Source: Choanephora cucurbitarum
Lineage: Eukaryota; Mucoromycota; Mucoromycetes; Mucorales; Choanephoraceae
DNA: 64,000 bases
Reading direction: 5' to 3'
NCBI GenBank assembly: GCA_025331435.1
Contig: JAIWNI010000051.1
Span: 124,001-188,000 of the forward strand
Shown here one piece after another: positions 1 to 16,799 of this stretch. The notes below the pieces were generated by a model. The model searched no databases and was not told the DNA's origin. It saw only the letters and a list, made by a program, of their open reading frames with translations. Every line of letters begins with the position of its first letter. The stretch's first letter is position 1. A program made the position numbers and the translations under genes.

Positions 1-1747
1 TTGATGGTTTTTGCGCTGTCAGAGTGTGATTCTATCTGTGGCCGGCTTGGGAGCAATGCTGCATCAGGAGCTGAGTTCAAGAAGCTGTTACTGTGAGATG
101 TGTCTAGAAAGTTGACTTCAGGAGAATACAAGGGTGCTTGGCTATCGATTTTTGTGATTTGGTCGATATGCTTCATTTCATGAATAGTCTCATCCGTTTT
201 GGGTTTTGTTGTGTCTACCATCTTTCGAATAAAGGTATCGCTTCTCTCTCCTGAAGTATATGTCTTGCTGCCATTCAAGGCATCACGGAAGAACCATGGT
301 ACAAGAAGAGATTGTTTTCTTTCTTTGGTATGGTCTGAATCGCTGTTGTGATGTGCCATCTCTTCCTCGCTCATGTAAAGATCACTGTCGGCGTGATGTT
401 TTTTGCGACTGATGTAGGTGGGTATATGATGAACCAAGCCCCATGGGGTTAATCTAGACATACCAAAAAGCAGGATATAAATAGAAGTTAAGACACCATA
501 GCAACCACCTGCAAGAGCAACAGCACTCAAGATTGTATGTTGTTTGACTTCAGTCTACAGATATCAAATGATCAGCTTTTGTTAACTTTCATGAGCCTGT
601 AACTGACTTGCATACCTCAACGTCAATTGTACTTTTTGCTAGTTGAACAGAAAACAATCCATGATAGAGCTATAGAAAAGAATTATGATTTGCTCAAAAG
701 AAGAAACAAATGCGGCTTACATTCCGATCAGGAATACCCGTCTTAATAGGGTTGGCTTGAATTGGCCAATGATGTTGCTCGTTGGGCAATGTTATGACAT
801 CAGTGTAAGCAGGTTTCTACAAGCAACAAGTTAGAAACATTAAATTGATGTATTCTCAAACATCTCAAACCTACCACTCCTACAATAGCACCAAAATCTC
901 CGGGCTTAATGGCTCTGTATTTGTGCTGATGGTAATATGTGATTGATGTGTGGTTATAGAATGTTGTCGCTCTTGAGGCGCCTAATTGTATATTGGTAGA
1001 GACTATTTTCTGTAGCACAATAAATTGAGTTAAATTACAATCATTTTAGTTTACGAAATGTGTTTACCTCGTATGATGTGTTACCTAAGGTATCAGTGTT
1101 CCATGAAGTGAACCTGGGATCATAGAGTTGTAAAGCTATAGCAGGCAGTGATACACTTGCATAAGATATGTTCACCAGACTGTCTAACCGCCAGTAGAAA
1201 TCAATTCTTCTGAGAGCATCTCTGTTGTCATAACCGATATCAGCAGCCATATGGTAGCTATTGTTTGTGGAAAAATACCAACAATGTGAGGGAGAGCCAT
1301 CATCTTTTCCAGGTCGAAAGAATCGCGACCAACAGTCTGGAATTTGCGCTTCTGTCCAGTTGTAATATAGGATACCACAACTGACAATCTGCAAGGTTGT
1401 GTTCTGTACGCACATTTCAACGTCTGGTGTTACAGTGACATATCCAATTTCTTCCAAGGAGTTTCGTAACAGTGGTTTATCTGTAAATATCTATAAGAAA
1501 CAGTTTAGAGGGAATGTTGTTATATGGCTCGACAACATGATTGATGATTTACTTGATTTATCAAATAGCCACAAAAAGCCAGAAAAATCATGGCCATAAC
1601 GATAGCAGTGCCACCTCTGCTGTAAGCTAAAGATCTAGGTTCAAGAGGCTTAAGTAAAGGAGAGATAGGTTAAGATCCACTTAGAGTTTAACATGATCAC
1701 GCTTTAGTACTTACTCGCCTATACCATGCTTCACCTAAGAAATGCAT
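1..1747 (-). CDS. Two-transmembrane protein, function unknown (3' end outside window)
   Basis: Seven exons read on the minus strand: 1747-1715, 1648-1553, 1490-1068, 1009-875, 816-721, 669-616 and 554 to beyond base 1. All junctions are GT..AG and keep frame, giving at least 463 residues. The start ATG begins MHFLGEAWYRR. A first hydrophobic segment (about residues 25-43) follows a short basic N-terminus. A lumenal or extracellular stretch of about 230 residues with several Cys and N-x-S/T sites comes next, then a second hydrophobic segment near residues 290-312, then a long polar Ser-rich tail that is still open at the window edge. I do not recognise a named domain. The layout (two membrane segments, Cys/N-glycan loop between them, cytoplasmic tail) suggests a surface or endomembrane protein. 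The gene model is firm; the function is not. Confidence 0.75.
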
Positions 1748-2734
1748 AACTCAATGAATAAGAAGAACAAAAAAAAAAGTAAAGGAAGAAAGAAAGCAAA
1801 AACAAATAGATACTGTTTCTCAATGATTTATTAAAGCGGAACCAAAATGTGCCTTGGTATACTTGTTTTGGATTCTGTATTTTTCAAGAAATCTATATTG
1901 GAAAAAAAGAGAGGGTGTACATGCACAAAATTTATTGAAACAGTAAGCAATTCGTATTATAATGCAACACAAGCTTAGTTGGAGAATTTCAGGTAAACAG
2001 TACTTCTTTTATTACAATCCGAATTTCATAAAGAAAACACAGGATTTGACAACTTGAAGCATATATCAAAATCAGCAGCCACGAGGTGATATTTTAAATG
2101 GAGAAGAAAAAAGAAAGTTAAGGTGTTTACTCGGGCGTAACATGAAAAAGTTATTCAATCTCACTTGAAAGAGTTTAAATGAAAAAGAGAAGAAAACATG
2201 GTAGACCATGTCATGGTTGCTTGCTTACTGATAATAGACATCCATCTTCTTCTTCTTTCTGTTTCGTTAGCAAATGTCGAAAGGACAGCGCCACGTACTA
2301 TTATTAATGGAATGTATAGAATTCCAGTCACCTGTGTATGAAATGATATTCGGTTTATGCTCAATAGGAGCAGACCAATAACATCTTGTGTTACCAGCAA
2401 CATAGGGACATAGCAATCAACACTCAAGCCAACAAAGCCCATTCTCGGTTCTGGGAACAATAGGACGATGACTCATCTCAAGAAACGGAAGTGACAAAAA
2501 AAGGAAGAGAGAGAAAGAGAGATCTAGAATACAACTGATTTCAAAAGATGTGTTGTCTAGTGGAAAAGAAGAGTTCAAACAATCCTTCTTTATTTAATGC
2601 AGGTATTTTACAGTCCCAATCAATATACTTTTGTTTTTTTTTTAATTTTCATTGTTTGACGTACAAGTCACTTTATATGTTATAGAATGAGTGTTCCATA
2701 TAAGTAGCTATCCTCTTGCTTAGCTCTATCGTTA
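1748..2734. other. Intergenic, no convincing gene
   Basis: AT-rich spacer upstream of the membrane-protein gene. An open stretch on the minus strand at 2161-2460 is partly hydrophobic, but it has no partner exons I can join and a second frame through it carries stops. It may be a decayed coding remnant. I see nothing else. Confidence 0.4.
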
Positions 2735-2937
2735 CAGTGAGAACGGTAAATTTTGTCACTTTGAGAAAATCAAATGTCCACAACCAAAAAACAAATGTCA
2801 CTTTCCATAAAATGAACGGCATTAAGCCAAAAATGATTGTCCTTACATGTCTAGAAATTTTGTCCTTTTGAAATAAAGAAATGTCACAGTTTTTTGGTTA
2901 TGGACGTTTGATTTTCTCAAAGTGACCGCTCTCACTG
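2735..2937. mobile_element. MITE, Tc1/mariner type, 203 bp
   Basis: The left end CAGTGAGAACGGT and the inverted right end CAGTGAGAGCGGT are both flanked by TA (2733-2734 and 2938-2939), the target duplication expected of Tc1/mariner-type insertion. The inverted repeats continue imperfectly for about 60 bp per side; both contain CACTTTGAGAAAATCAAA and then ACCAAAAAAC. The element has no coding capacity, so it would be mobilised in trans. The class assignment rests on the ends and the TA duplication only. Confidence 0.75.
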
Positions 2938-4617
2938 TACTTTATTCTTACCTGGCTTTCAAATTCTCGCCTCTTTCCTTTTATAAGCAATTCCTAACAC
3001 TCTATGCAAGTATTTTCGCTGCATAACCAACATGAATGTTTCAGTAGTATGGGTAGGCTATAAAAGAAATTTTTTTGCGCCTCATAAAAGCCAAAAGAAA
3101 AACAGTAGGTTTATTATACCAAGAAATTGATGTTATATGATATACCTGTTTTTTTTTATTGTGAAAAGAGAAAATCCTGATTCATTCAAGATATCGCTTT
3201 GTTGGTTTAGAGATCAACGATAAGATCTAAAAAAAAAAACTTTAAATCTTTTGCCAAACTGAATGAGTAGCTTACAAGCGATTTAGAAGGAAAGCCTCTA
3301 TTTTTAGACGCACAAAGAAAACCAAGACTTGATGAAAGTCGTTTCATTCTATACATAATATGTCGTTTTTTTATAGAAACAAGTTATATCACATCTAAAT
3401 AATATTCAAGCAGCGATAAGAAAATTAGTTTGGAACAGCAAGGTCTGGCGATCGATAGTGGCTTTCGATTCTATGTTTTTTTTTCTTGGTAGATTTTTCC
3501 AATTGTAACAAACATGCCAGAGGCCAGTGTGTTGTGGCCAAACTAAATTTCACTGTCAGCAAGCGTACTAATGATAAGCATATTTTGATCATCTTTCGCT
3601 CAATCAAAACCCTATTTAGTGTAACTTTAATGTAATATGTAAAGTGAATTCAATGGATGACATGGGAAAGAACTTGGAAAGATAATCTGTTAAATAAATA
3701 TGCTTCTTTGCTCACTATCATTTACTCTGTTGAGCTCTACTTGAAGAAGAATCTTGTCAACAGATTCAAATCTTAATATTTATTGATTTGTTTCTCTCTT
3801 TCTATGCATCATTTGGATCCTTTATGAGGGTAGCACACATCTAGTAAGGTTGTTTCAGCAACCAGGCAACCGTGTCTTTTTTTTTTTTCAATTAGGCTGT
3901 TCTCATCAACAGGGTGATACAACGACTAAAATAGTTAATGTTGTTTCAGAACAAAAAATGTGTAGATCCCTTTTTGTATGCGACTGTATGAGGTTACAAC
4001 AGAGTTTTATCAACTCATTTAGAGAGCTCTGGCAGCTAAACTGACAGAACACGTATCTTCTTTCATTTGACATGGTCACAACGACATGCTAGAGACTAGT
4101 TCTTGGTGTTTAGTCTGTGTACAAATCTTGTATTTCAACTAACAAAATTACGATTCATGATGGCTCATGTCGGAAAATAAGCTTAATGGGATACAAACTA
4201 TATAAGCAAGTGTACTCGAAATGATCTCAGATAAGGTAAAAAAAAAACATTGATGGGAAGCCGAGCAGAACAAAGTTGAAAGGAATGTAGTTGCCGCACA
4301 CATAGACTAGTTGGACTAAAAAAAAAACAGTGATGTCAAGTGAGTGTGATTACTGAAATAAAAGTCCAAAAAGTTATACTGAGCCATGGAATTAACCCCA
4401 ATGTGTCAGTAATTCTTGTAAAACATACCTTTTATTTCTCTGGACCCATTCTCTTGCAATTTATTCTTTTGAATACAGATCTAAATAAGCGTAACAAAGA
4501 AGCATGAATAAGTGTGTCATTGTCAGGCGTTTTTTGAAAAAAAAAAAAGGGGGGTACGGAACTCAATGTTGCCGAAATAACGCCCACTCTCCTTATGTGT
4601 TTTTTTTATCAGTCTAA
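2938..4617. other. Intergenic, no convincing gene
   Basis: AT-rich DNA with many A/T runs. Small open frames at 3425-3607 and 3850-4044 are short, lack splice partners and have no recognisable sequence. An A-run followed by GGGG near 4540 lies about 80 bp upstream of the next gene. No structured element is visible. Confidence 0.4.
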
Positions 4618-5760
4618 ATGAGTAACAAAGAAGTTGAGGTTGGAATCAGTTGGACAGAGGTCTATGAAACCTTGCGATCACACTACCATAACTTTGATGA
4701 GCAAACCAAGAAAGCTTTCGACAGCTTTTATGACCTTGGACGTTTCTTTTCACCTGAGGCTGTCACTCACAGCATCCCTCTTTGTATAGGTAAACTGACT
4801 TTTATACAACCTTCAACGTATTCAACGCGTCTTTTCTTATGTTAGGCATCTCTGAGGAAAGTGGAAGATATGAAGTGATACTGCCTACACATATATATGA
4901 ACAACTCTTGATGTTTATCGAACAGGCCATTCCTCATGTAGAACCTATCGATGCAAGCGTATTAGAACCAAAGTCCTATATTGTCCATGAGCGATTTGAG
5001 GCAACAGACGCCAAGGCGTTCTCTAAGCGTCGTCAAAAGATCAAGTCAAGAAACAGACAACTAGAGAGGCTGAATGCAGCCAAGAGGGAAGCCAAGCTGG
5101 CGAGAGAGATGCTGAGGGCAGGTGATGCAGTGTTTGTCAGTTTAGATATAGAAGCGTATGAACTAGATCATTCTATCTTGCTGGAGATCGGATGGTCTCT
5201 GTATGATTCAAGAACCAATCGGTTTTTAGACCAGCATTATATCAATGATCAATATCGCCACCTGAAGAATGGCCGATTTGTAGATGATCAAAAGGAGAAA
5301 TTTAACTTTGGTACCTCTGTTTGGTGCAGTCTGAAGCGAGCTCTGGATGAGCTCCGAAAGGATCTAGACTGGGCTACCAAACGAGATGGAGGGTTTGTGC
5401 TTGTTGGACATGGGCTTGATAGTGATATCAAGTACTTGCTTCAACAGGGATTTCTTTGGCCAGATAAGTATGGAGGAGAGACAGAAGAGGTGCGTCATTC
5501 GGCCTGTCAAACAATCCTGAATACCGATACCATCTACAGTGCTCATATAAGTGATGTTTCTAATCCTGTTTCACTTGGAAGAGCACTTCATGCGTTACAG
5601 ATGGATACATGGGATCTTCATAATGCTGGTAAGACTACTTTAGGCTTTGTGAGAGCATGTAACTGATCAAGATGTATTTTAACTAGGCAACGATGCTCAT
5701 TATACGCTATTATTATTGTTAAGATTGGCTGGACCGGCCCAAATGTTTTCTTTAAAGTAG
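4618..5760 (+). CDS. Gfd2/YDR514C-like DEDDh exonuclease-fold protein
   Basis: Three exons (4618-4789, 4846-5628, 5687-5760) with consensus GT..AG introns encode 342 residues. The RNase H-like DEDD nuclease core is recognisable. FVSLDIEAYE supplies the first acidic pair (D, E). LVGHGLDSDIKYL supplies the middle Asp. The last exon supplies HNAGNDAHYTLLLL, the H...D pair of a DEDDh site, so the third exon is essential for the fold. A basic coiled segment rich in K/R/E (about residues 120-165) precedes the domain. This arrangement matches the fungal Gfd2/YDR514C family, linked in yeast to mRNA export factors and predicted to be 3'-5' nucleases, though the substrate is not established. The gene stands alone, with introns of 56 and 58 nt. 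Confidence in the fold is high; the biological role is inferred. Confidence 0.82.
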
Positions 5761-8048
5761 ACAGAATAAACTTTCAGCAGATGAATTTAAAAAAGGAAAT
5801 TAGCCGATTTGAAGGAACTATTGTTCTGCCGTTACGGAAGGGCTTACTCCCGTTCCTTAAAGCATAAGACCAGGCTAAATAAGCTTTTAATGTCCCTCTC
5901 CTTAACAAAAAAAAAAAAAGAGCGGTAAAGTAATGAATCTGCAAGATGATTTCATCAAGTAAGCTTCTCCTCCTTTTTTTTTTACTTTTAGTAAGCTTAG
6001 TAGAAAAGTTTAGATGGATTTTATTTTAAAACAAGCTGAAAAATAAATTTGATTAATTAGACATTACAAGGTAACACATACTTTTGATTCGTTGTAAAAA
6101 AAAAATCAGGGATGTCTGTGTGTTTGGTATGTGCTTCTGTTTGTGTCTTGATGCAACACCAATTGACAATAACCAATTGGCGGGATTTTATCAAAAAGGT
6201 ACAAGTTAGTTGTGTAGAGTATCTTATTCTTTCTTATTGAGAGTCATAAAGAATGGCAAAAACGCGATAGACTGAAGAGAGTATTGATTATTCCGAATGC
6301 GTATTTCTTCTAAAAAAAAAATAGAGTAACTAGGGGACAAAGAAAAGCGAAGACAAGGGAGGCAATGAAAGTTTGCCTCACAAAAAGGAAAAAAAGAGCT
6401 ATTTTTGGCAGGTGCCTCTGTCTTCAGGAGAAGCGGAGGAGAAAAAAAATTAAAAAAAGACAGCTCATGTTTCGGATTGGTGTTCAGAAAAGAAGGTTGG
6501 TTACAACTGAATTTTTAAGCCGCCACCTTTCCTATTTCTTTAGACAACAGATGAATGCATATCATTTTAGAGACTATAGTGATTTATAAACTCAATAGGA
6601 CAGTGACAACATTTTCTATGGCTACCTTATATTCACTCAAGAAAAGAAAAAGAAAAAGAAAGAAAAGAACTCAATTATCTCGATAACATGAGATAGATCT
6701 CTAGAAATTTCTAGTTCTTTTTTTTTTTACTCAAGAGAAGAACTGTATCATCATGACTATCTGTATCACTCTCCTCTTCTTCTTCCCGTTTCTGGCCTAT
6801 AAACCATTTAACCCATATGGCCTTATTTATTTCAGATAAAGTTCTTTTAGGTGTTTATAAGCAACATGATTGTCGGTTTATCTACTCTTTGTTTATCTGA
6901 ACTCTCATCTGAAAAGAAGGTCCTCTTTCTTTTTTTTAAAAAAAAACAAAGAATTGAAAGGCGTCATTTGAGATTTATTTGAAAATAAAATGATACTTAC
7001 AAAAGCACCTTATTTGATAGATCGAGGCACTCTCCATATTTTGTGTGTGTGTGTGATGGGAATGTCTGTCTGGTCTGACTATAAAAAATTGCGTATTCTA
7101 TTTATGGCGATAAATGTACATTTGGCTCATTTAAATGACAGCTCTTCAATGTGAGAGGACACACTCTACTCCACATGTCTGATGGGTCTGTTTGCTGAGT
7201 AAGCAAACCAACCAACATCCATTTTTTTTTTATTTTTGACAGCTATAAGAAAAGTAAAAGGAAAATGACAACATGTGTTTTTAATCAAATATAAGACTTA
7301 GGTATTGTTCATACGATAATGTATCACAACATGCTATTTTACTCAACATGTGGTGCATTATTAACACATTTTAACATTCATTACACAACACTAAATAACA
7401 ATAATGAAACAACTTTATACAAAAAAAAAATATAGTCTAATAAATGGGATATGTTGGGTCTCTTCTTTTTTTTTTCTTAATTGTCATCAAGACACATTTG
7501 CAAAAAAAAAAAAATATAAATATATATATAAGAGTGAAGGAAGGGAGATGAGGGTTATAGTAAGCTACTAGAGATTTTCATAGGGCATAATAGAGAGAGA
7601 AAAGAATAAAGATGGGGAGCATAAAAAAGATGATTTTGCTTATAAAGGTATAGATGGTGTATATATACAAGGCAAAATAATAATAAAAAAAATCTAAGGC
7701 TGGTAAAAATAAAAAAAAGAACAATAGTAGCTTGGAGAGGAAGAAAAGAGAAAAAGAAAAGATAATAAAGAAAAGGGGGGTAAAGAAGAGATAGTTTTTT
7801 TTTTGGCTGATGATATAGTGTTGCAGAGAAAAATGGGGTTGATATAAAATCGTCTATAGGAAATGTTGGTATGAATATATATATATAGATGAGAGGTTAG
7901 ATTCTTCCTTTTTTTTGTTGTTTTTTTGATATGTTTTTTGATATTTTTTTGTTGTTTTTTGTTGTTTTTTGATGTTTTTTTTTCGATTGTTTTTTCTGTT
8001 GTTTTTTTCTGGAAAATGATGATAGGTTGGTAAAAAATATAAAGGAAC
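5761..8048. other. Intergenic and 3' flank of the C2H2 gene
   Basis: No gene is supported. A 74-residue basic frame at 6365-6589 looks accidental. Near 6160-6182 there are closely spaced CCAAT-type motifs (accaattg, ccaattgg) with no gene clearly attached. From about 7910 to 8010 the plus strand is a degenerate T-rich repeat of TTTTTTG and TTG units, lying in the 3' region of the zinc-finger gene. Confidence 0.4.
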
Positions 8049-11960
<3,912 letters not shown>

Positions 11961-14661
11961 TTATTTAGAACAAGTACCATATTTAGCCTTCCAGACATCT
12001 TCCATCTTTTCATCAATTCGGGTGAACAGATATTCAGCACCACCAAGTACGTGGCCTTCCAGAATGTCCATAGTGAATTCATCAGGAATCGTTCTGAGAG
12101 GAGCATTCAATTGGTGACAGATACTTTCAGCAGAGGCAGGCATGTAAGGTGAGATAAGAGCAGAGATGAGATAGATCAAGTTGGCAGCAACAGCAACAAC
12201 AGCATCACACTTGGCACGAGATTCATCAAACAAGGCATTGCTCAGGTTGGCTTCCTGAAGGTATTGGTTACCACGAGCAGAGATTGTCATAGCAAGACCA
12301 AGACCAGCTCTGAGCTTGACAGCCTCCATTGTATCAACATATTGCTTCAGGAGAGCATTGACATCCTTGATCAAGGCAGTCTCTAGGGGACCAGAGAAAT
12401 CGGCCTTGGGAATAACACCATCGTACTTGGCAAACATGAAACGAATACCACGGTTAACAAAGTTACCAAGGTTGTTGAGCAGCTCACTGTTGTTCTTTGT
12501 GATGAATTCATTCCAGGTGAACATAGAATCACTGGTTTCAGGACGAACAGACAAGAGGTAGTAACGCCAGACAGAAGCAGGAATACCAGTGTCTTCAGCA
12601 TTGTTACCAAACACACCAATATTACGAGACTTGGAAAATTTACCACCTTCATAGTTAAGGTATTCTACATTGAACCGAATGAGTTTTTTTTTGTTTACTT
12701 AATTAGGCATAAGCACTTACCACATGTACTGATATGGTTTACAATAGTCCAATCTTCACCTGTACCAATCTGAGAACCAGGGAAGATGACAGAATGGAAA
12801 GGGACGTTATCTTTACCCATAAATTGATACAACTTGACATTCTCAGGGTTCTTGAACCACTTTTGCCATTCATCTGTATAGTTGGCGGCAATACTGGGAT
12901 AACCGATAGGTGCATCAAACCAGACATAGAACACCTTGTCTTCGTAACCTTCAAGAGGGACAGGTGTACCCCACTTCAAGTCACGAGTGATACAACGAGG
13001 CTTCAAACCTTCCTTCAACCAAGATTGTGTGATGGTAACACCATTGGCAGACCATTTGCCTTCTTCAGCTGACTTCTTAAATACCTTTTCAATCTCGGGT
13101 TGAAGTTTAGCCAAGTCAAGGAAAAGGTGGTTGGATTCCTTGGTGATGGGCTTGTTGTTGTCGAGCTTACAACGAGGTTCAATCAAGTCAGTAGCATTCA
13201 AGAGCTTACCACAAGCATCACATTGATCGCCACGCGCATCATCGTATTTACAGTGAGGACAGATACCTTCCACATAACGATCGGCCAAAAATCTATGTCA
13301 TTGCGGGTCAAATAAAGGCTAGCTGAAAATTGATATGTATCTTACCTGCTACACTTTTCACAATACAATTGAGTCATGCTTTCCTTGACAACATTACCAT
13401 TTTGGTAATTCTTCAAGAACATATCTTGAGCAATCTCAGTCTGTTTTTCAGTGGTAGTACGACCAAAATGATCGAAAGAGAGGTCAAACCATTTGTAGAC
13501 AGCTGAGTGGATAGCATTGTATTTATCACAGAGAGCTTGACAAGTGACACCCTCTTCCAAAGCTTTGGTTTCTGTAGCAGTACCATATTCGTCTGTACCA
13601 CAGAAATAGACAGTGTTGTAACCACGAGCACGACAATATCTGGCATAAACATCAGCACTCAATGTAGAACCGATGATGTTACCCAAATGAGGCACATTGT
13701 TGACATAGGGAAGTGCAGAAGTAATCAAGATATTGCGTTCATTGTCCTTGGGAAGCACCCTATTGAATAGGTTACACAACATCGCACATGACTTAACATC
13801 TCTTTTTCGCTTACTTGACAGAAGGGTCAACTGTCTTTGCATAAATGTCAGCTTTTACTTTTTGAGTAGTCTTGTTGTAGACAGGTTTAGGGATTTCTTT
13901 TGTCACTTTCTTTTCGGCATGTGCATTCTTGTTCTTGGGCTTGGTTCCCTTGTTTGTCTATAGACGGTATGACATGGGATGAGTCATTTTGTCTCTTATA
14001 CTCGAATGAATAAGCTTTTACCAATTCCTTAACAAAATCAACACCTGCTGCTATCTTTTCGTTCTTTGAAACAGTGGTGAACCAAGAAGATAAAAGAGGG
14101 AACTTACTCAAATCTTTAGCAGATGTAAGGGTTTCGAAAAGAGTACCATAGTAAATAGCATCCACAACAGTCACCTTATCAGATTCCTATAACAATCATA
14201 TTGCGCATAAGAAAGAGTTGACCTAAAAAAAAAAACTTTCACCCCCTTTTTTAAAAGTTTTCTTTTTACCTTTGCAAAAGCATTTCCATGCTTATTAAGG
14301 ATATCTTCAGCATTTTGAAATGCTTGATCGATTCTTCTCTTGATAACCAAAGGACTGACAAGTGTTTCTTCTTTTTCGATAACAATAGATTGTAAGGCGT
14401 TGAAGGCAGTGGCATCGAAAATGAATCTATTGAATTTGATTACTAACAAGCGACTAGGTATCGTGATAGTTCTTACTTGAGAGAAGCGTTCGCGTCAGTC
14501 AAGACAAGGTTGTCAGAAGCAATAAAAGTGACAGCTTCGCCAGGTGTTTCAACAAGCTTGGCACCTGTCACTTTAGCAGCGATAGAAAGCTTCAAAGCGT
14601 TAGCATAAGGCTTTGTATTGGCTGCCAACTTGGGCAAGGTTATTTTGATAGCTGCAGGCAT
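11961..14661 (-). CDS. MES1: Methionyl-tRNA synthetase, cytosolic
   Basis: Seven exons (14661-14477, 14426-14270, 14186-14022, 13957-13815, 13759-13346, 13292-12721, 12664-11961) join in frame to 779 residues. The enzyme charges tRNA-Met in the cytoplasm. The N-terminal 170 or so residues look like the GST-like appendage found in eukaryotic MetRS and used for complex assembly. A Lys-rich linker leads to the class I catalytic core. This starts [16 protein letters not shown] (the HIGH-type signature), has paired zinc-binding cysteines (YCEKC, CPHC, CDAC) in the connective insertion, and ends with KFSKSRN, the KMSKS loop in the form also used by animal cytosolic enzymes. The anticodon-binding helical domain follows. 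There is no mitochondrial presequence and no C-terminal EMAP domain. Confidence is very high. Confidence 0.96.
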
Positions 14662-15053
14662 AGTTGTTCAAAAAGAAAAAAAGAAGAAAAAAAAAGAGAA
14701 AAAAAAAGGTTTAGACACACTATCTGTAGACAGACAGACACACGAATACGAATCAATTGAACGCGTATAAGCCACATCAGTTGGATGGCGAATTTAAAAA
14801 AAATGAAAGAAGAGTGTGGTCTCCTAAAAGAAGAAAGCTGGTTGAGAAAAAATTCATGCTTATTGAATATCAATGCCTTAAATCTATTTCTCTTTTTTCT
14901 TGTCGATCCACTTAATAACATAGCTACAAGTTTTCGTTTAACCATAACAATCACTATCTACATACACTATAAAAGAAGAAAAGAAAGATAGCAAAAGATG
15001 GAACGGTGTATATTTCACTAAAGATATAGATATGTAACGAAAAGAATTGTGAT
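14662..15053. other. Spacer between MetRS and NDUFA2 genes
   Basis: 392 bp containing the MetRS upstream region (an A/T-rich run just 5' of the ATG, on the minus strand) and the 3' flank of the NDUFA2 gene. The genes are in the same orientation. Nothing else is visible. Confidence 0.4.
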
Positions 15054-15452
15054 TTAAGCTGATTTAATCAATTTGGACAAGGTGTTTTCGATGTCTTGTG
15101 CTGAAACGTTTTGAAGGGAAACCTTTTGTTCAATGCCTTTGTCTGTTGGATTCATCTTAGTAAACAAAGCACATCTCAATATCAACAAGAGACTTACCGA
15201 AACGAGCAAAAGCACGAGCCTCAATACCACTGGCTTCACGAACCAAGATGGGAAGTTCGGGGTTGGCTTTCTTGATGTCAAGGTAGTTCTTTGCAACGAA
15301 ATCACTATACAAAGTGCATTTTGTTTATTAGCTTCAACTCATCACGATCTCGATCATTCTTCTCACCGAATGCCACTGCTAGCAGGAGAAGTTTGGCAGA
15401 AGTGAAGACGGAGTTCCTTAAGACCCTTCAATTGTGTTCTAAGAGCAGACAT
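15054..15452 (-). CDS. NDUFA2: NADH:ubiquinone oxidoreductase subunit NDUFA2 (B8)
   Basis: Three exons (15452-15367, 15304-15198, 15142-15054) encode 93 residues, close to the family size. This is a small accessory subunit of mitochondrial complex I with a thioredoxin-like L51/S25/CI-B8 fold. Recognisable features are LRLHFCQTSPASSGIR near the N-terminus, KKANPELPILVRE in the middle and a C-terminal helix after a basic loop. The third exon must use the acceptor just before ACAAAGGC. The upstream AG at ACTAAG would put a stop in frame, so the model is unambiguous. There is no cleavable presequence, as usual for this subunit. Confidence 0.9.
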
Positions 15453-16799
15453 ATGGTAAGGTAAGTATAAAGAGAGAGGGGAGTTTCTAGATAATTCAAA
15501 AGAAAAGAGTAAAGAAAATGAAAAATATAGTAGCCCTGTTGTTGAGTTTCAATTCAAGCATCCACACATCATCATTTTTTTTTTCTTCAAAGCGCAAAAA
15601 GGGTTGAAACTCCGTGCCTGAACGCTTTGAGTCTTCTTCAGCTTCTTTCTGTTTTTTTTCAGGTACAAGTTTACTGACATGAAACACGCTATACTTATTG
15701 AATTAAACATGTTTGAATTCTCAAGCAGTAAACATTGTGAGTGTTGAACAATCAGTCTTTTTTTTTATTGGGATGAAGTATCTATTCGATGTAATGAAAT
15801 AATAGCTCTATCAAAATGAACAGGCATAAAGAGGTTCAACAAGAGCAATAGTAGAAAAAAAAAAGGCTCTCTTTCTTTTGTAGAATGTTGGTCATTTTTG
15901 TACGAGTCAGATCCTTTTCATGCAAAATAATTGTCTCTGACATTTATGAATAATCTCAGAATTTTGAATTTCCCAAAATATAAAAATTCCTATTTATCGA
16001 CCAAGTGAATCTGTAATTCACAATGTAATTGTTGCCCTTAATATCAAACGATCCGGTTACACGAGCCGAAAGAAACTTTGCTAACCAGTTTTCTGCAATA
16101 CCCGAGTCAACGGCATTAAGAACCGACTCAAAGACAATAATTCGCAGCGGCAGTATTGTACTTGCTCAAGCTATGTCTCAAAAGGCTGATGAGTATGTTC
16201 AAGAGAAAAATTGTTTGTAGTAGAATGAACTGAATTCATCAGATGCTTGTATGATCAAGTCAAAGACATCTAATCAAAAGAAGACTGTCTACTTTAGGTT
16301 GAGGGGAGCGGTTAAACTATTTTTTTCCGTTTACTCAGAAAAATTAGTAAAGTTTGATCTGCCCTTCATTTGATAGCATTTCTTATCAGCGATTATTCAT
16401 GATAAAGTTTGTTGTGTTCCGTCAAACAGATACAGAACAAATCAATCTAAGATCAAGTAGATGCTCTTACAGGTTGGTTTGGTAGATTGGTGTTCCGCTA
16501 GACATGTTTACGATTGGAACTTTCAAGCATTCTTTTTTTTTTAAAAAAACAGACACAGTGTAGTGCTTTAGACAGGCTTACGAGATAATAAGAAAAGAGT
16601 TGCAGACCAACATGTCAATGTGATAAATAAAAATGTTCATTTTAATGAAATATATGTATATGTTGAAAAAAATGCAATTATAATTAAAAAAAAGAAAAAG
16701 GCGAGAATATATGAAACTCTATAAAACGTGGTGCATAATAAGGGAGTGTATATAATGAGAAGAGAAAAAGAAATGGCTAAAAGTATAAAGAAAAACAGT
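15453..16799. other. Intergenic, no convincing gene
   Basis: Spacer between the NDUFA2 promoter and the NOG2 3' end. A 63-residue plus-strand frame at 16029-16220 has no recognisable sequence and no splice partners. I see no RNA gene or repeat. Confidence 0.4.

Noticed and set aside
6365..6589. 74-residue basic frame
   Set aside because: Lys/Arg-rich because of A-runs; no other support.
12550..12664. KFSKS instead of KMSKS in MetRS as a possible defect
   Set aside because: The same variant is normal in eukaryotic cytosolic MetRS.
15143..15160. Acceptor ACTAAG in NDUFA2
   Set aside because: It puts a stop in frame. The next AG gives the expected C-terminus.
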